Assembly: GCF_900182705.1 (NCBI RefSeq)
Contig: NZ_FXTP01000008.1
Coordinates: 124,001-188,000, forward strand
Origin: Gracilimonas mengyeensis
Lineage (GTDB): Bacteria > Bacteroidota > Rhodothermia > Balneolales > Balneolaceae
DNA length: 64,000 bases
Direction of reading: 5' to 3'
Made by a program: the position numbers and the translations under genes. Below the pieces are notes generated by a model that ran no database searches, was not told the DNA's origin, and worked only from the letters and a program-made list of their open reading frames with translations. Positions within the stretch are counted from its first letter, which is position 1; every line of letters begins with the position of its first letter. This document shows positions 26,272 through 36,187 of the stretch, piece by piece.

Positions 26272-26694
26272 TTATGAGTTCGAATCAAGATATTTTTGAA
26301 GTATAACGGCAGCGGCGATACGATCAACCCTCCCTTTTTGCTGCCTCTTTTTTTTGGGAACGCCGGCTTCAATCATTAAATCCTGCGCAATGTTAGAAGT
26401 GTATCGCTCATCGACCTTAACAATAGTTATGTCGGGAAAAGTTCGGTTCAGTTTGTTTATAAATTCTTGAACCATTTGGGTGGCACGGCCTTCTTCTCCG
26501 GCGGGATTTAGGGGCCATCCCACCACAAATTTATCAACTTTTGCCTGGCTAGTGATAGCCTTTAATTTACTTATAACTTCATCTGGGGCAAAAGTTCCAA
26601 CCGGAGATGCAAAAGTTTTAAGCAAATCGGTTTGAGCTACTCCAATTCGCTTTTTTCCTACGTCTATACCAACAAGGCGTGCATAATTTTGCAA
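26272..26694 (-). CDS. ruvX: Putative pre-16S rRNA nuclease / Holliday junction resolvase YqgF
   Basis: A 140-residue RNase H-fold protein with the acidic motifs GIDVGKKRIGVAQTD (first Asp), the FVVGWPLNPAGEEGRA segment, and VKVDERYTSNIAQD (second Asp and Glu). YqgF/RuvX trims 16S rRNA 5' ends in E. coli. It lies between the HU gene and def on the same strand with short gaps, so it is likely cotranscribed with them. Confidence 0.93.
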   Translation of the reverse strand: MQNYARLVGIDVGKKRIGVAQTDLLKTFASPVGTFAPDEVISKLKAITSQAKVDKFVVGWPLNPAGEEGRATQMVQEFINKLNRTFPDITIVKVDERYTSNIAQDLMIEAGVPKKKRQQKGRVDRIAAAVILQKYLDSNS

Positions 26695-26717
26695 AAAACT
26701 AGACTATCCGGATTAGC

Positions 26718-27038
26718 TTATTTTTTCTTTACGTCTTCCAGCGGCTGGCGTAAAAACTTCTTCATCAGCTTACTGGGCTTAAAGTGTGTTTTACGATGCG
26801 CTGGCACGTAAATCACTTCATTAGTTTTGGGATTGCGAGCTTTTGGCTTCGCTTTGGTTTCTTTGACCTCAAAAACACCAAAGTCCCGAATCTCTATACG
26901 ACATTCGGTGTCGGCAGACATCATAATCTCCCGAATCGCAACAATAACTGCATCCACCCATGGCTCGGCTTGGATCATGGGTTCATCCATTGATTCCGCC
27001 ACCCTTCTAACTACATCACGTTTAGTATATGTCATCAT
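26718..27038 (-). CDS. HU/IHF-family DNA-binding protein
   Basis: A 106-residue member of the bacterial histone-like family. The DNA-binding arm is KPKARNPKTNEVIYVPAHRKTHFKPSKLMK, read in parts as RNPKTNE and VPAHRKTHFKPSK, with the usual Asn-Pro at the tip. The dimerisation helices precede it. The N-terminus is a little longer and more acidic than E. coli HU, and the C-terminus ends in EDVKKK. It has its own 178-bp upstream region after rel/spoT, followed closely by ruvX. Confidence 0.92.
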   Translation of the reverse strand: MMTYTKRDVVRRVAESMDEPMIQAEPWVDAVIVAIREIMMSADTECRIEIRDFGVFEVKETKAKPKARNPKTNEVIYVPAHRKTHFKPSKLMKKFLRQPLEDVKKK

Positions 27039-27216
27039 GGTTCTGTTGTTTGTTTTTTTCGATTGTAGTGCTAAAAATTTTTGTATAGCAATATTTTAGT
27101 CCTTCCAAATTACTCGCAACTTTGTTTTAGTCAAGCTTTTTCAGCTAAAGCGAGTAATCCATTATTATTGTAAAGATAAGTTTAATAAAAATCTACCTAA
27201 TATTATTAAGATTTGG

Positions 27217-29463
27217 CTACTCATAACGCAGCACATTCTTAACTCCCTCAACTTTCTCCAGCTTCTTCATAATACGGTTAAGGTGAGAAATACCATCCAC
27301 ATATAGAGTAATGATACCCTCGAACATTCCGCTATCGCTGTTCACATTTATACTCTTCATATTGGTTTCCAAGGATTTTGACAAGACGTCGGTGATGTCG
27401 TTTATCATACCCACCCTGTCGCCACCAATAACTTTGATAGCACCTAAGAACTTGGTATCAAGGTTCTTAGCCCAGTTAACATCCACAATACGCTCGCTTT
27501 CTGTCTTCAATAAATGCTGGGCATTATTACACATCGTACGGTGAATCTTAATATCACCGGTCCGGCTTATAAAACCAATCACATCATCACCGGGGATAGG
27601 ATTACAGCAATTTGCATAGGAATACTTGATGTTGCTCAGTTCACCGTTGATGATAAGCGATTTCCCGTCGCCCACCGACCGGGCAGCATCAAAGTATGTT
27701 TTCTGAATTTCCTCTTCGCTGATGGGCGCCGATTCTACCTGCTCCTCTTTCTCAAGGCGCCCCGTGCTTTTGTATTTCTTAACCTCTTTAAACAGGTCAC
27801 CGACATCAAATGCCCCGGAACCTATCGCAAAGAACAGGTCCTGCGTGGTTTCATATTTAAACTTCTTGGCAAACTGGGTGAGCTCCTGATCCGAAATTTC
27901 CAAATTGCCACGGTCAGCGCGTTTATCCCACAACTCGCGGCCTTTTTCAGCCACTTTACGCTGCTTTTGTTTGATGAACTGCCGGATACGTGACTTGGCT
28001 TTATGGGTCACCACATCATCAATCCAGTCGGGATTCAGGTTGATCTTGTTACTGGTGATGATTTCCACCTGGTCGCCATTTTGAAGCTTTTGGCGCAAAG
28101 GCACCATCTTGCCATTCACTTTGGCCGCCATGGCCCGCTCGCCGATTTCGCTGTGGATTTCAAAGGCAAAATCGATAGGCGTGGCATTTCGGGGTAAGGT
28201 TCGCAGCTCTCCGTCTGGGGTGAATACGTAGATTTCATCCTTGTATAAGTTTAGCTGAAAATCTTTGACGAAATCGGTAGCCGCATCGGGACGAGGGTTG
28301 TCCAGTACATCCCGCACCCAGTTCACAAACTTATCGAGCGTTTCGGAGCCTTGTTGTGCGCCTTCTTTGTATTTCCAGTGGGCCGCAAGGCCTTTTTCGG
28401 CGATATCATCCATACGCCGGGTGCGAATTTGCACTTCCACCTTTCGTCCTTTGTTGGTGATTACCGTGGTATGCAGACTCTGGTACCCGTTAGCTTTTGG
28501 CACTGAAATGAAATCCCGGAATCGCTCCGGTATCGGCGTGTACCAGTCGGTGATGATGGAATACACCCGCCAGCAGTCTTCCTTAGCATGAGGGTTTTCC
28601 AGGATGATGCGGATGGCAAACAAATCATAAATCTCTTCAAACGGCTTTTGCTGCCGCTGCATCTTCCGGTAAATAGAATAGATGTGCTTAGGACGACCCT
28701 TTATTTCAAACTTGAAATTGAGCTTTCCAAGCTCTCTTTCAATCGGCTCCATGAACTCCTGTATAAATTCCTCGCGGTCTTCTTTTTTCTCCCGGAGTTT
28801 ACGCGCTACAAATTTGTAGGACGTGGGGTCAATGGTTTTGAAGCACAGATCTTCCAGCTCATTCTTAATCCGGAACAAACCAAACCGATGCGCCAATGGA
28901 GCGTACAAGTCCATAGTTTCGGACGCAATCTTGATCTGCTTTTCCCGCTTCAGGTGCTGAATGGTCCGCATGTTATGCAGGCGATCGGCAAACTTAATGA
29001 GTACCACCCGAATATCTTCCGCCATAGAAAGCAGCAGCTTCATAAAAGTCTCAGCCTGCTTGCTGTCCCGGCTTTTAAATACGCCGGCAATTTTAGTGAC
29101 CCCGTCAATAATCACGGCTACTTCTTCGCCAAACCAGTGCCGGATATCATCCAGGCTCACATCAGTATCTTCCACCGTATCATGCAGGAGGGAGGCAATT
29201 ACGGAAACATCATCAATGTTAATTTCGCTGGCTACAATCTTGGCTACTTCAACCGGGTGGTAATAATAGGGTTCACCGGAGGCTCTCAAAGCATCTTTAT
29301 GAGACAAATAGCAAAGCTTAAAGGCATAACTTATGGCCTTTTCATCCACCTGCGAGATGTGTTCATGGCACACGTCTATTAACTGCTGCAGATCTTCTCT
29401 CTGAGCCTTTTTTAGGGTATAACCTTCCAGGTCATATTTATCTATGGAAGAAATTTCACTCAT
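27217..29463 (-). CDS. spoT: Bifunctional (p)ppGpp synthetase/hydrolase
   Basis: A 748-residue Rel/SpoT protein that makes and degrades the alarmone (p)ppGpp. The HD hydrolase domain is intact (YYHPVEVAKIV and LLHDTVEDTDVSLDD, residues about 65-105). The synthetase domain has GRPKHIYSIYRKMQ, RFRDFISVPKANGYQSLHT and EVQIRTRRMDDIAEKG-AAHW. A TGS domain (YVFTPDGELRTLPRNATPIDFAF start) begins near 410, and a C-terminal zinc-finger/ACT domain (NCCNPIPGDDVIGF; VIGGDRVGMINDIT) ends the protein. RFRD resembles the RxKD motif of bifunctional enzymes. Confidence 0.96.
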   Translation of the reverse strand: MSEISSIDKYDLEGYTLKKAQREDLQQLIDVCHEHISQVDEKAISYAFKLCYLSHKDALRASGEPYYYHPVEVAKIVASEINIDDVSVIASLLHDTVEDTDVSLDDIRHWFGEEVAVIIDGVTKIAGVFKSRDSKQAETFMKLLLSMAEDIRVVLIKFADRLHNMRTIQHLKREKQIKIASETMDLYAPLAHRFGLFRIKNELEDLCFKTIDPTSYKFVARKLREKKEDREEFIQEFMEPIERELGKLNFKFEIKGRPKHIYSIYRKMQRQQKPFEEIYDLFAIRIILENPHAKEDCWRVYSIITDWYTPIPERFRDFISVPKANGYQSLHTTVITNKGRKVEVQIRTRRMDDIAEKGLAAHWKYKEGAQQGSETLDKFVNWVRDVLDNPRPDAATDFVKDFQLNLYKDEIYVFTPDGELRTLPRNATPIDFAFEIHSEIGERAMAAKVNGKMVPLRQKLQNGDQVEIITSNKINLNPDWIDDVVTHKAKSRIRQFIKQKQRKVAEKGRELWDKRADRGNLEISDQELTQFAKKFKYETTQDLFFAIGSGAFDVGDLFKEVKKYKSTGRLEKEEQVESAPISEEEIQKTYFDAARSVGDGKSLIINGELSNIKYSYANCCNPIPGDDVIGFISRTGDIKIHRTMCNNAQHLLKTESERIVDVNWAKNLDTKFLGAIKVIGGDRVGMINDITDVLSKSLETNMKSINVNSDSGMFEGIITLYVDGISHLNRIMKKLEKVEGVKNVLRYE

Positions 29464-29539
29464 ACAAAACAGCCTCGCCTTGCTATCGGCAATGTACCTA
29501 TATCATTGAATTAAAGCACTTACCTGAATTTTTATCTAC

Positions 29540-29570
29540 AAAAAAAGCGGACATGAAGTTCATATCCGCT
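29540..29570 (-). terminator. Terminator of the outer-membrane protein gene
   Basis: On the minus strand AGCGGATATGAA pairs with an imperfect TTCATGTCCGCT, followed by seven Ts. It lies 20-50 bp after the barrel-protein stop and separates it from spoT downstream. Confidence 0.85.
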
Positions 29571-29590
29571 ATGATTTAACCTGAAATTAT

Positions 29591-30148
29591 CTAAAAACTG
29601 AGTAACACGCCAAACATGATTCGCCCATTTTGTGCATCGGCCAGTGTAGGTTCACTTAACTCTTTGTTGGTGTAGCGATACTCTACAAATGGTTTCACCA
29701 AAGGAATGACCGTTACCTTGGCCCCGGCCGACATATTCCAGTAAAAATTTGATTCGTCTCCCTCTTGCTCTGGATAAGAGTCGGATAGTCCTTTTAGGTC
29801 TACATCAGTAGTTTCTGAACCAAGACCAACCGTAACAAAAGGTTGAAGCAGTCCCAAAGAAACCCCACCTACCGCAGCTACGCCAAAATCGTAGTTTGTT
29901 ATTTCATTGGAATAGCTTACTCCATCCCGGCTTATATTATTATCCTCGTTGAAATAGCTAAAGTGAGCCCTCAAGCCAAGATCAACCAGAGGAATGCTTT
30001 CAAAAATGCCTTTCTCTACCCGGAGGCCAAAACCGTTTTTAGGTTCTTCATCCCGGAGTTCATACGAAGCGCCAATTTCGAATTGCGCTAAAGCGGTTGC
30101 AGAGGTAATTATAGTGACAAGCAGACTTAAAACTATTATGCGTTTCAT
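29591..30148 (-). CDS. Small outer-membrane beta-barrel protein
   Basis: A 185-residue protein with a Sec signal peptide (MKRIIVLSLLVTIITSATALAQ) followed by alternating hydrophobic/polar strands (FEIGASYELRDEE, GFGLRVEKGIFESI, LGLRAHFSYFNEDNN, YDFGVAAVGGVSLGL, FVTVGLGSETTDVDL, FYWNMSAGAKVTVIP, PFVEYRYTNKELS) and ending in the barrel-type aromatic terminus FGVLLSF. About eight strands fit an OmpA/OmpW-like barrel. No ligand is suggested. Confidence 0.85.
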   Translation of the reverse strand: MKRIIVLSLLVTIITSATALAQFEIGASYELRDEEPKNGFGLRVEKGIFESIPLVDLGLRAHFSYFNEDNNISRDGVSYSNEITNYDFGVAAVGGVSLGLLQPFVTVGLGSETTDVDLKGLSDSYPEQEGDESNFYWNMSAGAKVTVIPLVKPFVEYRYTNKELSEPTLADAQNGRIMFGVLLSF

Positions 30149-30399
30149 AATTCTCTTTTTATTGATTTTAGGTTAAAGGTACAAAACCCTGCGGGTGATT
30201 CAATACGTTGATTTGTTTCTTGTATCCCGATTCCCCGAGTTAGCACGTGGATTAACGAAAGAATTCGCAATAGCTTATCCATCTTTTCGTGATTCTTCTG
30301 GATTTCTTTCGCCTTCCTGCTTCTTGCGGTTTGTCCTCACTTTTGAATTTGTTAACTTCGCAAAGTTACACTACAAGCATAAAATAAAGCTTTGGCATT

Positions 30400-30969
30400 A
30401 TGATATCGGAAGAATTACAGGAAATTATTGATGAAGCGGAGCTTCACATGGATGAAGCCACCAGGTATTTCAAAAAAGAACTTTCTCATGTGCGTGCCGG
30501 GAAAGCAAATCCTGCCTTGTTGGAGGGCATTAAGGTGGAATACTACGGATCCCAAACTCCTTTACAACAGCTGGCTAACGTGAGCGCGCCGGAAGCCCGG
30601 CTGCTGGTTGTTCAGCCTTACGACCGTTCTGGCATGGAAGAAATCGAAAAGGCCATTATGTCGGCCGGACTGGGATTGAACCCCAATAATGACGGTGAGC
30701 GCATTTTGATTCCCCTGCCCGTTCTTACTGAGGAACGTCGTAAAGAGCTGGTGAAGCATTCCAAAGACATTGCAGAGAAAGCCAAAATCAGTATCCGGAA
30801 TACCCGCCGGGATGCTAACGACTCTATCAAGAAAACCGTAGAAAAAGAATCCCTTTCTGAAGATTCAAAATATGAGGCGGAAGAGGATATTCAACAGCTC
30901 ACCGATAAATACACGGAAAAAGTGGATGAGCTGCTGACCAAAAAAGAAGAAGAAATTATGACGGTGTAA
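30400..30969 (+). CDS. frr: Ribosome recycling factor
   Basis: RRF splits post-termination ribosomes together with EF-G. The 189-residue protein has the domain I start (AELHMDEATRYFKKELSHVRAGKANPALLEGI, seen in parts), VEYYGSQTPLQQLANVSAPEARLLVVQPYD, and the ERRKELVKHSKDIAEKAKISIRN-type helix. It is a few residues longer than E. coli Frr. pyrH does not adjoin it. smc follows after a 130-bp inverted-repeat spacer. Confidence 0.97.
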   Translation: MISEELQEIIDEAELHMDEATRYFKKELSHVRAGKANPALLEGIKVEYYGSQTPLQQLANVSAPEARLLVVQPYDRSGMEEIEKAIMSAGLGLNPNNDGERILIPLPVLTEERRKELVKHSKDIAEKAKISIRNTRRDANDSIKKTVEKESLSEDSKYEAEEDIQQLTDKYTEKVDELLTKKEEEIMTV

Positions 30970-31096
30970 GGTGTTAAGGTGCTTTAGTGTTACGGTGTTA
31001 GTGTATAAATCTACTATTAGATTATTGCTATATCATATATCGTAACCCGTAACACTATAACACTGTCGTACTGTAACACTATAACACCGTAACACC
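30970..31096. repeat. Inverted-repeat spacer between frr and smc
   Basis: The left side carries TTAGTGTTACGGTGTTAGTG and the right side several 'GTAACACTATAACAC' units whose reverse complement is GTGTTATAGTGTTAC, so the spacer can fold into a long imperfect hairpin built from GTGTTA/TAACAC words. Direct repeats of the same words occur in the right arm (about 31050-31096). It ends six bases before the smc start codon. It encodes nothing. Confidence 0.7.
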
Positions 31097-31101
31097 ACCC
31101 C

Positions 31102-34100
31102 ATGTACATATCCGAACTTGAATTACAGGGTTTTAAGAGCTTTGCCCATAAGACCAAGGTGAAGTTTGACAGCGGAATTACGTCTATCGTAGGGCCGAAT
31201 GGGTGTGGTAAATCTAATATTGTGGATGCCTTGCGCTGGGTGTTGGGGGAGCAACGGCCATCTTTGCTGAGATCCTCGGCTATGGCTAATGTGATTTTTA
31301 ACGGGACGGCTCAAAAGAAAGCCTTGGGGATGGCTGAAGTATCCCTGACTTTCGTTAACGATAAAGGCATTCTTCCGATTGAATACAGCGAAGTGACCAT
31401 CACACGGCGCCTGTACCGTTCCGGCGATAGCGAATACCTGATCAACGGCACCACCTGTCGGCTCAAAGATATCATGGAGCTTTTTATGGACACCGGGATG
31501 GGCTCGGATGCCTACTCGGTGATTGAGCTGAAAATGGTGGAGGAAATCCTTAACGATAAAAACAACGACCGCCGGCGACTGTTTGAAGAAGCGGCCGGTG
31601 TTACCAAGTACAAAGATCAGCGCAAGAAAACCATTCGTAAGTTAGAAAGTACCCGTAAGGATTTGCAACGGGTGGACGATTTGCTGATAGAGCTCCGCAA
31701 GAAGGCGCGATCGCTGGAGATACAGGCCGAGAAGGCGCAAAAAGCCAAAGTGTATAAAGACGAGCTGGAACAGCTGGACAAAGCCCTAACTCTACATGAT
31801 TTCAACAAGATTAAGGATGAGCTGGAGCCGCTGAAAGAGCGCATCGCTAATGCGGATAAAGAGAAGAAAGAAATTGCCAAAGCTATTGAGGAGCTGGAAG
31901 AAAATGATGAAAAAGCCCGCGCGGAATTGGTGGAAAAAGAGCGTCAGCAGGCTGAAGCTCAGCGCCGGGTAAGTCAGCTGCACAATACGCTCCGCGAAGC
32001 CGATACCAACCTGCGCATCACCCGTGAAAAGATCGAGAATGAGAAAAAGGTGATTGCCGAATATGGCAAGGATATTGAAAGCGGGGAAAAGGATCTAAAA
32101 GAGCTTAAAGACCTGCTGGAATCAAGTCGTGACAAGCTGGAAGGCTATGACGATGAGATGGCAAAATCCGTGCAGGCGCTGGAAGATTCCAAGAAGAAAT
32201 ACAACCAAATTCAGCAGCAATATAACCGCGAGCGCAGTGAACTTTATGAGATTGAAGTAGAGTTGAGCGCGGCGAATAATGAATTGAGTCAGCTGCAGAC
32301 CAAGCGCATCAAAATTGAAAGTCGGCTGGAAAACACTGAAGGCGACCTGGAACGCATTGATGATGAAATCACCGACCTGAATGATGAGATTGAAAACCTG
32401 AACGGGGAGCAGGGACTCATTGAGAAAAAGCTGGACAAACTGGTAGTTAACCGCGATGAACTGGAGGAAGAGCTGGAAACGGCGCGTGAAAAGCGTGAGC
32501 AATTCGCCGACAAACAGAACGAAATTAAAGACGAGCTCCGAACCCTTCAGAGTAAAAAGGAGTCGCTGGAATCAGAGATCAACTTGATGAACGATCTGGC
32601 GGCTTCCAATGAAGCATTCCCCGGAAGCGTGAAGTACCTGATTGAAAATCACCGCTTCGACTTTAAAGAGATGACAACGGTCTCCGAGATTTTCAACACC
32701 GATCAGGAGCACGCCGTGGCGCTGGAAGCCGTGCTGGGCGATGTACTTAATTTTGTGGTTGTAAAAACCTTGGATGAGGCGCAGCGAGCCGCCAAAATCC
32801 TCAAAGATAATGAGAAAGGCCGGGCCACTTTTATTCCGCTTGATCAGCTGGCCGCAACCTATCCCGTTAAAGACGGGAGTTTGTTTGATGAGGTCAAATC
32901 CAAGCGGGATCATTCCGCCCTGAAACAACTGTTGCTTGGAAATGTACTGGTGTTTGATTCGGTGGAAGAAGCCTATCAAGGCACCAAAAACCAAGATGAT
33001 GTAGTTGGAGTGACCTACGACGGTGAAGTGGTTACCGACAACAAATTTTTCCAGAGCGGAAGCAAGAGCAAGAATGCCGGTATCCGCGTGGGGCTGAAGG
33101 ACAAAATTGAGAAGCTGGAGAAAGAAGAAGCGAAAGTCTCCAAAGAAATCACCAAGCTGGAAGAATATCTGCAGCAGATCGTAGAGAAATACGAGAAGCT
33201 GGACATTGGCAAGCTCAGCCAGATGCTGAAAGAAAAAGAGCAGGAAGTGCGCCGGCTGGAGCAACAGCAACAGAGTTTGAGTTCCAAAGTATCGGTGTAT
33301 CAGAAGAATATCGGTGAGCTGGTGAATCGTAAAGATCATTTGAAAAGCAGCGAGGGCACGGCCCAGGAAGAACTCAACTCCATTCAACCCAAACAGAAAG
33401 AGCTTCAGCAAAAAATGCTGGCGCTGGATGAGAAACAGCAGGAGAAAAAAGACCTGCTGGAGACGCTGGAAGAAGAACGCTCCATCGCCCAAAGCCGCTA
33501 CAACGATACCCAGCTCAAGCATCAGGATTTAAAGAACAAGGTGGAAAACCTGGAGCGGGATGTGCAGCGGGCCGAGACCGGCATCGAAAACGTGAAGAAG
33601 CGAATCGAAAACCGTACGCGTCTTACCGAAGAAAGTAAAGAGCGCATTGAAACGCTGACCTCCAAAACCAAGGAGCTTCAGGAAACCATCACCACCAACA
33701 GCGAGCTGAAAGAGAAAGCAGACGAGACGCTCAAAAAAGCCGAAGAAGCGGCCGCCAAACAACGTGGTAAAATCAACGAGATTGAGAAAGAGCTGAAGGA
33801 AGTGCGTCGCCGTAAAGAGGTGAACATGGAGCTGGTGCATCACCTGGATATGGCCCGCGAGAAGATGGAAATGCAGAGTCAGACGCTGTCCGATCACATC
33901 TGGGAAACCTACGGCGTGCTGATGAAGCAGATTGATGAAGAGCTGCCGGAAGACAAGACGCCGGAAGAGGCTAAAGAGCGCATCAGCTGGCTAAAACAGA
34001 AGCTGAATCGCATTGGAGAAGTAAACCCACTGGCCATTGAGGAATACAAGGAAGAGAAAGAGCGGCTCGATTTTTATGAAGAGCAGATCATGGACCTGGA

Positions 34101-34629
34101 AGAGGCCGAAGAGCAGCTGCTGGAAACCATTGATGAAATTAACGAGACGGCTACTGAACGTTTCAATACTACGTTTGAACGCATCAGGCAGAATTTCCAG
34201 AAAGTATTTAAAACCCTGTTTGAAGCCGATGACTATTGCGACCTGATTATTGAACAGGATGTGGAAGATCCGCTGGAAGCCCGCATTGAGATTAAAGCCC
34301 AGCCGCGGGGTAAGCGTCCTTCGGGTATTTCGCAACTGTCGGGTGGGGAAAAAACACTGACGGCCATTGCCCTTCTTTTCGCCATCTACCTGGTAAAACC
34401 GTCGCCTTTCTGCGTGCTGGATGAGGTGGATGCCCCGCTGGATGACGCCAACATTGAGCGCTTCGCCAAGATGATCAAGGATTTCAGCCACGATACGCAG
34501 TTCATCATCATCACGCACAACAAAAAAACCATGAGCAAGGCCGAGATGATGTACGGGGTTACCATGCCAGATACCGGTGTTTCCCGCTTGGTTGGGGTGA
34601 AGCTGGACGAAGTGGAAGACGTGCTGTAG
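31102..34629 (+). CDS. smc: Chromosome segregation protein SMC
   Basis: A 1175-residue SMC ATPase. Walker A is GPNGCGKSNIVDALRW (about residues 32-47). Two long coiled coils flank a hinge at about 510-660 that starts at FPGSVKYLIENHRFDF and includes FVVVKTLDEAQRAAKIL. The C-terminal head has the signature SQLSGGEKTLTAIALLF and Walker B FCVLDEVDAPLDDANI. SMC compacts and segregates the chromosome with ScpA and ScpB, whose genes are not next to it. Normal length; the start ATG lies right after the inverted-repeat spacer. Confidence 0.97.
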   Translation: MYISELELQGFKSFAHKTKVKFDSGITSIVGPNGCGKSNIVDALRWVLGEQRPSLLRSSAMANVIFNGTAQKKALGMAEVSLTFVNDKGILPIEYSEVTITRRLYRSGDSEYLINGTTCRLKDIMELFMDTGMGSDAYSVIELKMVEEILNDKNNDRRRLFEEAAGVTKYKDQRKKTIRKLESTRKDLQRVDDLLIELRKKARSLEIQAEKAQKAKVYKDELEQLDKALTLHDFNKIKDELEPLKERIANADKEKKEIAKAIEELEENDEKARAELVEKERQQAEAQRRVSQLHNTLREADTNLRITREKIENEKKVIAEYGKDIESGEKDLKELKDLLESSRDKLEGYDDEMAKSVQALEDSKKKYNQIQQQYNRERSELYEIEVELSAANNELSQLQTKRIKIESRLENTEGDLERIDDEITDLNDEIENLNGEQGLIEKKLDKLVVNRDELEEELETAREKREQFADKQNEIKDELRTLQSKKESLESEINLMNDLAASNEAFPGSVKYLIENHRFDFKEMTTVSEIFNTDQEHAVALEAVLGDVLNFVVVKTLDEAQRAAKILKDNEKGRATFIPLDQLAATYPVKDGSLFDEVKSKRDHSALKQLLLGNVLVFDSVEEAYQGTKNQDDVVGVTYDGEVVTDNKFFQSGSKSKNAGIRVGLKDKIEKLEKEEAKVSKEITKLEEYLQQIVEKYEKLDIGKLSQMLKEKEQEVRRLEQQQQSLSSKVSVYQKNIGELVNRKDHLKSSEGTAQEELNSIQPKQKELQQKMLALDEKQQEKKDLLETLEEERSIAQSRYNDTQLKHQDLKNKVENLERDVQRAETGIENVKKRIENRTRLTEESKERIETLTSKTKELQETITTNSELKEKADETLKKAEEAAAKQRGKINEIEKELKEVRRRKEVNMELVHHLDMAREKMEMQSQTLSDHIWETYGVLMKQIDEELPEDKTPEEAKERISWLKQKLNRIGEVNPLAIEEYKEEKERLDFYEEQIMDLEEAEEQLLETIDEINETATERFNTTFERIRQNFQKVFKTLFEADDYCDLIIEQDVEDPLEARIEIKAQPRGKRPSGISQLSGGEKTLTAIALLFAIYLVKPSPFCVLDEVDAPLDDANIERFAKMIKDFSHDTQFIIITHNKKTMSKAEMMYGVTMPDTGVSRLVGVKLDEVEDVL

Positions 34630-35079
34630 AATATCGAATATTGAATACAGAACATTGAATGTTGAAGTGCTTTATTTAAAAGCTGCTTTTTTCTAAGCAC
34701 TTATCTCATCTCAAAGATTGCTTACCTAACTTTCTTATTGTTTAGGATTACAGAAATATATCCGGTACAAGCCACCGTTCTGAGAACGGTACTTTTCTTA
34801 TCAATATCACTTTCTGGAACAAATCTAAACTTTGTGTTAAAGATTGATGGTATAAATTACAGACTCAGTTCCTCATCTTACCAACTCTCAAGCTTTCATT
34901 ATATGACTTAACCTCACGTAAAATTATCATTACTTGCTATTAGTTATAGAAAGGAAATTAAATTTGGTCGAGGCACCCTTTCCGCCGTATATTGGAAGCA
35001 GTTATTCAAAAAACAAGTCCACAGAGGTAATCTGGCGGGCTATTTTTATGCCTTTCTGTTATCAGTTACTGTCGCATTC
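34630..35079. other. Gene-free spacer after smc
   Basis: No convincing gene. It begins with low-complexity 'GAATATTGAATACAGAACATTGAATGTTGAA'-type repeats (about 34632-34663), of the kind also seen in the his spacers. AAGTGCTT/AAGCACTT (34664-34705) may be the smc 3' hairpin. ACCGTTCT/AGAACGGT followed by ACTTTTCTT lies at about 34773-34800. Beyond it the sequence is plain and AT-rich up to the stop of the UxuA-like gene. Confidence 0.45.
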
Positions 35080-36159
35080 TTAACGGTATCCATATTCTTT
35101 AGCTACTGCTTCCATCAGGCCCTTAATGTATCCAATAGCGAATAATGTCCCCATGGTACTGTAGCCTGGATGTTCATTTGAATCCCCGGCCACGGTGGGT
35201 ACATGATCCGGGCGTAGTGGTCCTCGAAAGCCTACTTCATAGTATGCCTTCATTGCCTCATACATGTCTGTTTTACCATTATCGTGCCACTCCTCGCTGA
35301 AATTGGTGGTATGCCCGGTTACATCCCTGAAGTGCACAAAATGAATTTTGTTACGTGAACCGAAATATCTAATAGCTTCTGGAATGTTGGTATCTTTCTG
35401 GCTGGCAAAGCTACCCTGACAAAAACAAATTCCGTTGTAGTCACTGGAGTTCATTGTAATAAGTCGCTTGAAGGCATCCACATTGGTAAAAATACGGGGA
35501 ATACCACGGATTTTATCCACCGGGGGATCATCAGGATGTAAAGCCAACTTCACGTCGTATTCTTCTGCCACTGGAATTACCGCATCTAAAAAATACTGCA
35601 TGTTTTCCCAGAGTTGCTCTTCGGTAAACTCTCCATATTCCGTGAGTGAATTATCTTCGATGTCCTCATAATCAAAAGCCGTGACCAGCGAACCGCCCCG
35701 GTTTTTACGGGCTGAGTCGGTTCGCGCCCAGCTGATAACGGGCATCCAGTTGTAACACAACACTTTGATACCCAGCTCCGAGCAGCCTTTAATCAACCTG
35801 ATGAGCTTTTCGATGTCTTCATCCCGGCCATCCACTCCCAATTGGGCCCGGCTTAGATTCACGCCTTCCAGCACCTTCCACTCCAGTCCGGCTTCTTTGA
35901 AGCGATCGTAGGTTTCTTTCAGGTTATCTCGCTCTGAAGTCACCGCGCCATACGCACCCATTTGAGTTGAAAGCTGCATCCGGATTTCATCAAAACCAAA
36001 AAAGTGGGCCAGACACAAATCCATCCACTCGTATTCTTCTTTGCGCAGTATTTTTTTTGGGGTGATGCGGCCCGAGGCCTGCAAACCAAATCCACCAGAG
36101 GCCGTTAATGCTGCCAAAGCCGCACTTTTTTTAAGGAAATCTCGCCTTGAGTTACTCAT
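35080..36159 (-). CDS. Tat-exported mannonate dehydratase (UxuA-like)
   Basis: A 359-residue protein of the UxuA fold, which converts D-mannonate to 2-keto-3-deoxygluconate with Mn2+/Fe2+. Family segments: KVLEGVNLSRAQLG, KVLCYNWMPVISWARTD, VKLALHPDDPP, GICFCQGSFA, IHFVHFRDVTG and the C-terminal GPLRPDHVPTVAGDSNEHPG. It begins SNSRRDFLKKSAALAALTA, a twin-arginine signal, although classical UxuA is cytosolic. It is last in a minus-strand cluster with an enolase-superfamily enzyme, a BASS symporter and an RraA-fold protein, so the true substrate may be a related sugar acid. Confidence 0.88.
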   Translation of the reverse strand: MSNSRRDFLKKSAALAALTASGGFGLQASGRITPKKILRKEEYEWMDLCLAHFFGFDEIRMQLSTQMGAYGAVTSERDNLKETYDRFKEAGLEWKVLEGVNLSRAQLGVDGRDEDIEKLIRLIKGCSELGIKVLCYNWMPVISWARTDSARKNRGGSLVTAFDYEDIEDNSLTEYGEFTEEQLWENMQYFLDAVIPVAEEYDVKLALHPDDPPVDKIRGIPRIFTNVDAFKRLITMNSSDYNGICFCQGSFASQKDTNIPEAIRYFGSRNKIHFVHFRDVTGHTTNFSEEWHDNGKTDMYEAMKAYYEVGFRGPLRPDHVPTVAGDSNEHPGYSTMGTLFAIGYIKGLMEAVAKEYGYR

Positions 36160-36187
36160 AGTTTCGGATTTTTGGTTTTTTAAAAGA

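Noticed and set aside
28588-29382. 264-codon open frame antisense to spoT
   Set aside because: It lies entirely within a clearly coding gene on the other strand, has no family features and reflects the codon pattern of spoT.
32572-33522. 316-codon open frame antisense to smc
   Set aside because: Antisense shadow of the SMC coiled coil: Leu/Phe-rich translation of GAG/AAG-rich coding sequence. The antisense frames at 33529-33897 and 33991-34518 are the same.
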